DNA of 20,957 nt, taken from a virus. The notes beneath the pieces are model-generated. The model saw only the letters and a list, made by a program, of their open reading frames with translations. It was not told where the DNA came from and made no database searches. The first letter of the stretch is position 1; each line of letters begins with the position of its first letter. Where the stretch lies: the IMG/VR virus record IMGVR_UViG_3300034073_002234, positions 1 to 20,957 of that record, one strand, 5' to 3'. Shown here one piece after another: positions 13,375-19,564 of this stretch. The position numbers and the translations under genes were made by a program.

Positions 13375-14373
13375 TCACTCCATCACCAGCATTTTCTGGC
13401 GGAACACTTCAGGGTTCTGTTGTGCAGAGTTCAGATAACGCCAGGCGTTGGCGGGATCCCGCTCAGCCAGGGCTCCAAAATTATTCCAGAAGGCGGCGGG
13501 ATTGCCTTGCATCTGGGGCTGAGGAGGAACCGGCATCTCAGGGCGCTCAGGAGCAGTCGGACGCTGATATTGAGTACCAACCGCCTGACCCTGGGGACGA
13601 CCGTAACCAATTTCTGAATCGGGAATTGGATAAGGACCATTCTCGCCAAAGAATTCGCAGGTGTAATCGGCCAGGATATCTGGATCAGTCAGGATAGCCT
13701 CATAAGCGCGATGCTCATGAGAGAGCTCCTGAAGCAGACCGATGGCCTCTTGAAGCTGCGCATTGGTAGCGAGCAGCGTGTCTTCTACAGAACAAGCGTA
13801 CTGGTTCAGGAGAGCAGGAGCATCAGCACCGAAGTGGTTGATGACATCAAGACTTTGCTCGCTTACCCCGTTGTCCAGCAGCATTTCCTCCGTTATTACC
13901 GGAGAAGTTTGGGAATAGTCGTTGTAATACGCCTGGTTGCTGTTGTTCGAAGGCGTATAGGTCTCCGTCGCCAAATTGTTGTACTGGAGACCCTGTTGGG
14001 AAGCGTAATTGGCCTGGTCGTAGGCCTGGTTCTGACTGTACTGTTGACCCTGGAACGGGAATTGGACGGGCGAACTCAGGAGCCCCACCACCTTGTTGAA
14101 CGCCTCCTTGTAAGGGTTCTCCGCTTGTGGAGTTGCCTGGTACGCTTGGGGGTATGACGCTGTAGGGGTTGACAGGTACGGATTGACCCCCATCTGGGCC
14201 TGCATTTGCGGGGCTGGGGCCACCGCTTGCTGGTAGGGCGCCACCCATTGGGACGTCGTTGAAACCGTTGGCGCTTGTGCCGCCGTCTGCGCCACCGGAG
14301 CCCCGTAGCTGCTCGGCTGGATCGGGGATGCTTGGGGTGCCGATTGGGTCGGCATTGCGGTATCGGCCTGCAT
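13375..14373 (-). CDS. Scaffold-like Pro/Gln-rich protein, overlapping the portal gene
   Basis: 332 residues, ATG at 14373 with AAAGAGGT 5 nt upstream. The first 175 codons lie inside the portal gene in another frame. Residues 1-175 are Pro/Gln/Ala/Ser/Tyr-rich and disordered-looking (MPTQSAPQASPIQPSSYGAP, AVAPAPQMQAQMGVNPYLST, QGQQYSQNQAYDQANYASQQ). Residues 180-255 are acidic and helical (AQLQEAIGLLQELSHEHRAY, LTDPDILADYTCEFFGENGP). The C-terminus DPANAWRYLNSAQQNPEVFR resembles ends of scaffold-like or capsid-assembly proteins. Position between portal and capsid genes fits a scaffold or assembly factor; no protease motif is seen. The C-terminal half is free of overlap, and the good ribosome binding site makes it a real gene. 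Confidence 0.78.
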   Translation of the reverse strand: MQADTAMPTQSAPQASPIQPSSYGAPVAQTAAQAPTVSTTSQWVAPYQQAVAPAPQMQAQMGVNPYLSTPTASYPQAYQATPQAENPYKEAFNKVVGLLSSPVQFPFQGQQYSQNQAYDQANYASQQGLQYNNLATETYTPSNNSNQAYYNDYSQTSPVITEEMLLDNGVSEQSLDVINHFGADAPALLNQYACSVEDTLLATNAQLQEAIGLLQELSHEHRAYEAILTDPDILADYTCEFFGENGPYPIPDSEIGYGRPQGQAVGTQYQRPTAPERPEMPVPPQPQMQGNPAAFWNNFGALAERDPANAWRYLNSAQQNPEVFRQKMLVME

Positions 14374-16105
14374 AAGTTACCTCTTTTTGTAGGCTTTCGA
14401 GTGTTCGGTAAAGGAAGGGAGTGAGATCTAATCTCGGATCCGCAGCCATCGGTAAATTCGGTTGCTGCGGATGTGGTGTTCGCATTTCTTGATTGATTAG
14501 ATCAATAAATGCTGAGTAGGCCCTCTGTACTTCCCCTACCATTCGGAATGGGAAACCGGAGAGCATCCCCGCGATTTCATCATCCGTTTTAGAAGGGAAT
14601 AAATACTTCAGTGCTTCAATGCTATCAACCCCTAATTCCTGTAGGTTCCTCGTAAAGATAGATTGGTTAAGTTTATCTTGTGCCGTATCTTCATATACAG
14701 GTCCCATCCAACGCCACATAACAGCGCGATCCCCGTCTGGAGCAAGTCCTAAAACACCACTGGGAATCTCGCGGTTTTCAATGACAGCATCTAGAGCTTT
14801 TTGGAGCTTCTTCTCATAGGTCACCAACTGCTTTTCGTATTTAGTTACAGCAGCCACATCTTCCGTATCTTCAGGAGGAACTGGATATTTGATGCCCAGT
14901 GAGTAGGCTAATGATTTGCGGAAGATCTGCTCTTCCTGGAAGATCATTAACTCGAAGCAACGACAAATGCCGTACGTATAAAGCATCAAGCACTTCTTCT
15001 TGGCTGTAGCACTGACACGTCCATAAGCCGATTTGATCTCGGTTGCAGTTACGTTGGTGATGCTTAAATCATCAATACCACCAAGTGCTAAGCGGATTTC
15101 ACTACGAAGCTGTTCTGCATATCGCGCCTGATCTGTGCTAACTGCGTTTGGAGTGATAAAACCGACACGATCTGTGGGCTCCAGGTTCGCGATGACTCGA
15201 GGCACACGCATGCCGGAGCCAGGCTTTCCGATATACCCAGGAGGCTGCCGTGTAACGTTATCCTGTTTGAAGGTTGAGCTGGATAAGAAAAACTCAGACT
15301 GGAATCCAGACTGACTGGAAATACTGGGGCGCTGTGCTATGTCGGTGTCGTTGCTCTCGACAATATCCTGTTTTGGCCTGGAAGAGAGTAATGTGGGATT
15401 GCCGAAAAATGAAAGGTTTGCTCGGATGTTTTTAACCATTTCATCGTGAGCGATGATCTGGTTAGCCATCCAATCAAATTCACCGCTACCTTCGGTGCCA
15501 AAAGCATCTGGATTGTTAAATACTTCCACACATGGAATAAATTCCATGCTGTTGACAACGGTCTTCTTTTCGAAGGCGCCAGCTTCCAGTGACGGCATGT
15601 CGAAAGAAATTTCTTGTTCGCTGTGGAACTCTTCAATTTCAGTCGCCGTAATACGAAGACGCATATAACGTTTATCCGTACTTAAACCAACACCTTGAAA
15701 GCCTTTCGTAGACTTTACTTTGTACGGATAAATAATGATGACTTCTTCTAAATCTCCCTCTGTGGAGTAGTAAGTTCGATACGCATCTTTATCGAACCAG
15801 TAGAGTCGATATGTTTTCTTAGTCGGTCGAATATAAAAAAGACCTTTACCGTAGGCCAGAAAGCGATCCCAGATCGAATCCAGACGAGCATCCAGTTTAT
15901 TAAACTTGATGACCTGCTGAATAAAATCAAATCGCTGTGTGCCCAAGTTGTCTTGGGCTGGGTAGAACTCAACACCCTGACGCACCCCAAACATCTTCAT
16001 TTGGGAGAGGTGGGCATTCACCAGCATAGTATCGGTTTGATCGCTACCATCGCGGGAAATGACCGCCTTGAGCATAGAATCTAGAACGTTTTTACTATCG
16101 CTCAT
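13847..16105 (-). CDS. Portal protein
   Basis: 752 residues from the ATG at 16105; a TTG two codons earlier (16111) is the alternative start. The frame shows portal-type features: a helical N-terminus (SDSKNVLDSMLKAVISRDGS), FDFIQQVIKFNKLDARLDSI, WDRFLAYGKGLFYIRPTKKT ('GxGxxxIRP' strand), MEFIPCVEVFN, a central helix-rich stem (QARYAEQLRSEIRLALGGID, TATEIKSAYGRVSATAKKKC) and YTYGICRCFELMIFQEEQIF. It follows the terminase as expected for the dodecameric DNA gate of the head. The last 175 residues (from about residue 578, Gly/Pro/Asn-rich, for example GGALPASGGPSPANAGPDGG) overlap the next gene in a different frame and are low complexity. The conserved core probably ends near SLQKEVTYAGRYRN. 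The extension may be genuine or merely a stop-free frame. Confidence 0.82.
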   Translation of the reverse strand: MSDSKNVLDSMLKAVISRDGSDQTDTMLVNAHLSQMKMFGVRQGVEFYPAQDNLGTQRFDFIQQVIKFNKLDARLDSIWDRFLAYGKGLFYIRPTKKTYRLYWFDKDAYRTYYSTEGDLEEVIIIYPYKVKSTKGFQGVGLSTDKRYMRLRITATEIEEFHSEQEISFDMPSLEAGAFEKKTVVNSMEFIPCVEVFNNPDAFGTEGSGEFDWMANQIIAHDEMVKNIRANLSFFGNPTLLSSRPKQDIVESNDTDIAQRPSISSQSGFQSEFFLSSSTFKQDNVTRQPPGYIGKPGSGMRVPRVIANLEPTDRVGFITPNAVSTDQARYAEQLRSEIRLALGGIDDLSITNVTATEIKSAYGRVSATAKKKCLMLYTYGICRCFELMIFQEEQIFRKSLAYSLGIKYPVPPEDTEDVAAVTKYEKQLVTYEKKLQKALDAVIENREIPSGVLGLAPDGDRAVMWRWMGPVYEDTAQDKLNQSIFTRNLQELGVDSIEALKYLFPSKTDDEIAGMLSGFPFRMVGEVQRAYSAFIDLINQEMRTPHPQQPNLPMAADPRLDLTPFLYRTLESLQKEVTYAGRYRNADPIGTPSIPDPAEQLRGSGGADGGTSANGFNDVPMGGALPASGGPSPANAGPDGGQSVPVNPYSVIPPSVPGNSTSGEPLQGGVQQGGGAPEFARPIPVPGSTVQSEPGLRPGQLRFPTGSPVQQFGDGDLYAFEQQQPGVLQRLFPNFSGNNGGNAAGQRGKRAKS
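14379..14386 (-). promoter_or_regulatory. Shine-Dalgarno sequence AAAGAGGT inside the portal gene
   Basis: AAAGAGGT lies 5 nt before the ATG at 14373 and is fully inside portal coding sequence. It is one of the best ribosome binding sites in the window and fixes the start of the overlapping scaffold-like gene. Confidence 0.8.
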
Positions 16106-16125
16106 GGTCAATTGGGAAATTCAGC

Positions 16126-16308
16126 TTATTGTTCAATATCGTAGCCAGCAGCAACGCGTTTGAGCGTGATGGTGTCATCCTCCACTTCGACTTCGAATCG
16201 CTCATTAGGTTGGAGCGCCATGTCGTGACACAGTTCGTCAGGCAGAGGAATGACGGCAGAGCCGTAGGCATCCTGCTCAAGCTCTAAGGTGTAATAGCTG
16301 GTGGACAT
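16126..16308 (-). CDS. AbrB/MazE-like swapped-hairpin protein
   Basis: 60 residues, ATG at 16308 with AAAAGG about 11 nt upstream. The pattern SAVIPLPDELCHDMALQPNE followed by RFEVEVEDDTITLKRV fits the SpoVT/AbrB/MazE half-barrel (xxxIPxxLxxxLxLxxGdxxEVxxxdxxIxLxxV). Such proteins dimerise and bind DNA, either as transition-state regulators or as antitoxins. No toxin-sized partner gene lies beside it; the neighbours are the terminase and portal, 20 to 60 nt away. In this setting it may be a late-gene regulator or have been recruited as a packaging or structural accessory. The fold call is fairly safe and the role is open. Confidence 0.72.
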   Translation of the reverse strand: MSTSYYTLELEQDAYGSAVIPLPDELCHDMALQPNERFEVEVEDDTITLKRVAAGYDIEQ

Positions 16309-16367
16309 TGGGAATAGGACCTTTTTAGTTTAGATCCAAAATACTTTATCTCTGTTCATATCCAGAG

Positions 16368-19037
16368 TTAAAACTCCAGCTCTAATTTGCCACGTGTCAT
16401 CAGACCGTTGCAAAGCCATACCAATGCGTCGACTGTGTCATCATGGGAGCTAACACCAAAATTAATGATTTCATCTGTTAACGGCCCGAACCGTCGATAC
16501 TTATTGAAAATTAACTTACGCTGCTCGAACAAGCCCATAATGCCACGGAAGCGTGCAACCTTATCGCCCCGAAAACCTTTGACCGCGTGCCAGTGCATAT
16601 TATAAAGTCCGTGGTCACCAAGACAGATTCGTTTAAAATCAGCTTCTAGAGAGGCTTGGTAGGCAACAGCCTCTGACCAGATGTCGATGTTGCTTCCAGT
16701 GGGAAAATATCGCCCGCCATCCTTATGGATGACGCCCCACTCCTCCATCATCTCCATAAGGGCTTCCAACTTTTCTAAGTTTCCCATAATGCGGATTCGT
16801 TTACAGTCGATGATGTGAATTTTATCTTTGACGCGACCACCCATCACGAACGCAGTGTAATCATTCTGTTCTCGAACACCAGCAGAAAGATCGACACCAA
16901 CCCCCATGGCATCAAATTGTGTTGCAATTGTGCCCTTCACAATTAAGTCAGGTGAGAGTGACAGCTCACTAGTTTGTACAATTTGGTTCTGGTACTGGAA
17001 ACTAAAAGCAATTGGTGCTTGTCGTCGTCGATCTTGCAAATACTCTAAAGACCACATGTCGGGCCAATAGGAGATTTCTTCACCTTCCTGATCAACGACA
17101 ATCGCTGACTGCACCAGTTGGACCCAGTCGTTAGCCGGAATAAAGGTGGTTCCGTGCATATCATCATGCCGAAAACGCGTACCTAGGCAGATAGCGCGAC
17201 CACCTTCAAACATAGTGGGAACAATAACTGAATTCCAGTTATCTTCCATTGCTGTTCGAATATCTCTATTTTTAATTTCGTCAGCAGATTTACAAATGTC
17301 GTCAATAATACAGAGGTGTGAACGCTTGGATGTCACAGCTCCTTTCAAACCCGCGCAACAAACAGTAAATTCTTCTTCACCGGTTGATTTAATCCCAGCA
17401 AATTTCCAATCAATGCTCCAATACTCGTTAGAGTTAATCCCCTTGGCAATTTTAACCATCGGAAAAATTTCGTTATAAGTTTTACTCTCTTCGATAATTC
17501 TTTTGATCGCCGCACTTTTTGGACGTGCAACGTCAATTGTGTACGAAATATAAAGAATCTTCAACGGCATTTTATGCAACGCGTGCACGCCAATTGTCCA
17601 GGCTGTGAATAAACCTAGGACGCTCGACTTTGCTGAGTTCTTGCTGACAATATAGTCTTTTGTCAGGAATGTATGCTTCTCATGTGCGACGGTTATACAA
17701 CGTACTTTTTCTGGTAACGCAGGTTTGATATCAACAATAGACCTACAAGGTAGATATTTTGTGCAGGGTTTGTACAACAAAGCTTTCCGTTGAAGGTAAA
17801 AAGGCTTTATCGATGGTGGAAGTTTAATGCCTACTTTCCAGGAAGGGTTTGTAGTTCGTATTTTCTCACCTGTTGGCGAATTGTATTGATTGTATTGCGG
17901 TGCATTAATTGTTGCAACTCCGCCTAATGATTGGACTAGTTCCACTACGTCGAGGATTAATTGGTAGGAAGCGCTGCAAAATGAAATTTTTCCACCTCCG
18001 GAACGATTGGATCCTACGGTTCCATCTGTATCTAGTAATCCTTGTAAAAGGGAAATACGATCCTCGACGCAAGCAAACTTGTACTCTGCTGGAATGAACT
18101 TCTCTATTGATCCTTTACCTTGTAACCCGAGGGTGCGCAAAGCGTCTAAAACTTTATTTGGCTTATTCTTTTCTCTACTTGTTTTGACAATCTTGTACCC
18201 ATATTTAGAACCAAAAACACTAACTAGTTCGTGGTCAGGAGGGAGAGAATTGCCGCAGCGGTCAACAATATCTTTATCAGCTGACGTAAGTAGAACACTT
18301 GATTTCTTTGTCAGTCCACCATCCCCAATAAGTACCCCCAGCAAGTATGGATCTGCAAGTAAGTCAGATTTAGGGTACTGGACAGGCTCAGTAATTGGGA
18401 TTTGATAACGCGCACACCCGCGTGAATCCAACCATGGGGCACTACCTTCTTCACAGGCCTCTGTAATTCTTTTTCCTCCAGTCCTCCAATTACCTTCCAG
18501 TCCTGTAGTTTTTTGTGTTCTAATATCATTCAACGTCATCAAGCGCCAAGTGCCTTTTTCATCTGTACCTACTCTCCTGACTTTCCAAAGATGCTGATCA
18601 TCACAAGCGACAGACGAACCATCAGAAAAAATCACGTTCCAAGTAGGACTTTCTGCGTAGTCGTGGATATCTATAATTTCAGTCGAGCTACCGTCTTCTG
18701 CAAAAACAAGGTCTCCTAAAGCGAGTTCTCCGATAGGGCGCCACCCGTGCGGCGTGGCTACCGGCATGGAAACCGCCAAAGGCCCCCTAGGGGCCAGAAT
18801 ATCGATGTTTGGTCCAGCAATGCCTTTTAGGCAGACCGAGTCTTCATCAGTGCATAGATGTTTGTGCCACTCGAGGTGATGTGCTGCTGGTGGCTTGTCT
18901 CCGACTACATCACAAAAATAAGCAAAATCCGTACGTGCACGCTCAATGTCGACGCTACTAGTTTGTTTAACTACTCGCTTCTGAGCTGCTGCTCGCGCCG
19001 TACGTCTATAAACTGAATAAAGACTTGTTCCGGCCAC
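16368..19037 (-). CDS. terL: Terminase large subunit containing an intein
   Basis: 889 residues before splicing and 507 after. The start is GTG at 19037; an in-frame TGA lies 9 nt upstream, so no earlier start is possible. The ATPase: Walker A LAPRG/SAKSS is split between Gly85 and Ser468 by the intein; Walker B is SHLCIIDD (D579-D580), followed by an ATPase coupling segment AICLGTRFRHDD (615-626). The nuclease: D716 in GVGVDLSAG, E789 in WSEAVAYQ, and D866/D867/D870 in SSHDDTVDAL, the RNase H-like acidic set. It translocates and cuts DNA at the portal. Without splicing the P-loop is broken, so packaging depends on intein removal. It lies 41 nt after the candidate small subunit and upstream of the portal gene, in normal packaging order. 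Confidence 0.95.
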   Translation of the reverse strand: MAGTSLYSVYRRTARAAAQKRVVKQTSSVDIERARTDFAYFCDVVGDKPPAAHHLEWHKHLCTDEDSVCLKGIAGPNIDILAPRGPLAVSMPVATPHGWRPIGELALGDLVFAEDGSSTEIIDIHDYAESPTWNVIFSDGSSVACDDQHLWKVRRVGTDEKGTWRLMTLNDIRTQKTTGLEGNWRTGGKRITEACEEGSAPWLDSRGCARYQIPITEPVQYPKSDLLADPYLLGVLIGDGGLTKKSSVLLTSADKDIVDRCGNSLPPDHELVSVFGSKYGYKIVKTSREKNKPNKVLDALRTLGLQGKGSIEKFIPAEYKFACVEDRISLLQGLLDTDGTVGSNRSGGGKISFCSASYQLILDVVELVQSLGGVATINAPQYNQYNSPTGEKIRTTNPSWKVGIKLPPSIKPFYLQRKALLYKPCTKYLPCRSIVDIKPALPEKVRCITVAHEKHTFLTKDYIVSKNSAKSSVLGLFTAWTIGVHALHKMPLKILYISYTIDVARPKSAAIKRIIEESKTYNEIFPMVKIAKGINSNEYWSIDWKFAGIKSTGEEEFTVCCAGLKGAVTSKRSHLCIIDDICKSADEIKNRDIRTAMEDNWNSVIVPTMFEGGRAICLGTRFRHDDMHGTTFIPANDWVQLVQSAIVVDQEGEEISYWPDMWSLEYLQDRRRQAPIAFSFQYQNQIVQTSELSLSPDLIVKGTIATQFDAMGVGVDLSAGVREQNDYTAFVMGGRVKDKIHIIDCKRIRIMGNLEKLEALMEMMEEWGVIHKDGGRYFPTGSNIDIWSEAVAYQASLEADFKRICLGDHGLYNMHWHAVKGFRGDKVARFRGIMGLFEQRKLIFNKYRRFGPLTDEIINFGVSSHDDTVDALVWLCNGLMTRGKLELEF
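17637..18782 (-). mobile_element. Intein with LAGLIDADG homing endonuclease, class 3-type splicing residues
   Basis: 382 residues (Pro86 to Asn467 of the precursor), inserted in the Walker A loop. Block A is PLAVSMPVATPHGWRPIGEL, so residue 1 is Pro instead of Cys/Ser. Block B is SVACDDQHLWKV, with His149 and Trp151 two residues later (B:12). Block F is VRCITVAHEKHTFL with Cys447 at F:4. Block G is YIVSKN/S, with Ser465 at G:5, Lys466 in place of the usual His, terminal Asn467 and Ser as the +1 residue. The Trp plus block-F Cys are the class 3 signature (WCT), here WCS. The endonuclease motifs are LLGVLIGDGG (D239) and LLQGLLDTDG (D338), both with their acidic residues, so homing may be active. 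Confidence 0.93.
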
Positions 19038-19078
19038 GTCCTTTCAACATCACTAAGCCGTAGCTTAGCGCACTCAGC

Positions 19079-19564
19079 TTACGACTCTTCTTGTAGGATT
19101 TTAGTCCAAACGCCCATAGAGGCTTCAGTGAGCGGGCCTTCAATAGGATCATCACGGAAAATCGATAACATTTCACGCAGAGCCCTATCGGCACCAGCAA
19201 GAATCAAACCTTGTTTATCTAATAGGACACGCTCATCACTCAGTTGTTTAATGGTTCCACGTAATTCTTTCTGCAGCATAGCAATTCGGGCAGTGCCCAT
19301 ATCTTGCTTCACCATGCCCATGTCGATGGCATCGCGTAATTTTAAAATATCCTGCTGCATAGAATCGATCTCATCCTCTAATAGAGCACTGAAATCGCGT
19401 TTTTTATGCTTGCGGTTTGCCCACTCGTCGCACTCAACAATGCCTCCTGTAAAGCCAAGGAATCTGGCATAAAGGTATATTTGAACTGGTGAGTTTGTCC
19501 TTTTACAGAAGTTAAGAAAAACTTCCCGATCTTTATCGGTTAGGGTTTCAAGCCACGAGATCAT
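19079..19564 (-). CDS. Putative terminase small subunit
   Basis: 161 residues, ATG at 19564, overlapping the upstream repeat gene by ATGA. The N-terminal 55 residues (MISWLETLTDKDREVFLNFC, SPVQIYLYARFLGFTGGIVE) look like a small helical DNA-binding domain. Residues 60-120 are a long charged helix (LEDEIDSMQQDILKLRDAID, LQKELRGTIKQLSDERVLLD) suited to oligomerisation, and the C-terminus (RDDPIEGPLTEASMGVWTKI) could contact the large subunit. This layout (DNA-binding head, coiled-coil oligomerisation, C-terminal tail) and its place directly upstream of the large subunit are the grounds for the call. No sequence signature was recognised. Confidence 0.6.
   Translation of the reverse strand: MISWLETLTDKDREVFLNFCKRTNSPVQIYLYARFLGFTGGIVECDEWANRKHKKRDFSALLEDEIDSMQQDILKLRDAIDMGMVKQDMGTARIAMLQKELRGTIKQLSDERVLLDKQGLILAGADRALREMLSIFRDDPIEGPLTEASMGVWTKILQEES

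Noticed and set aside
13711-14157. Plus-strand 148-codon frame opposite the portal/scaffold overlap
   Set aside because: It comes from GC-rich, low-complexity sequence. No ribosome binding site, and composition (Leu/Val/Arg-rich) is typical of antisense frames.
16350-16367. Small hairpin CTCTG...CAGAG just after the terminase stop
   Set aside because: Only a 5-bp stem and no T tract; too weak to call a terminator.
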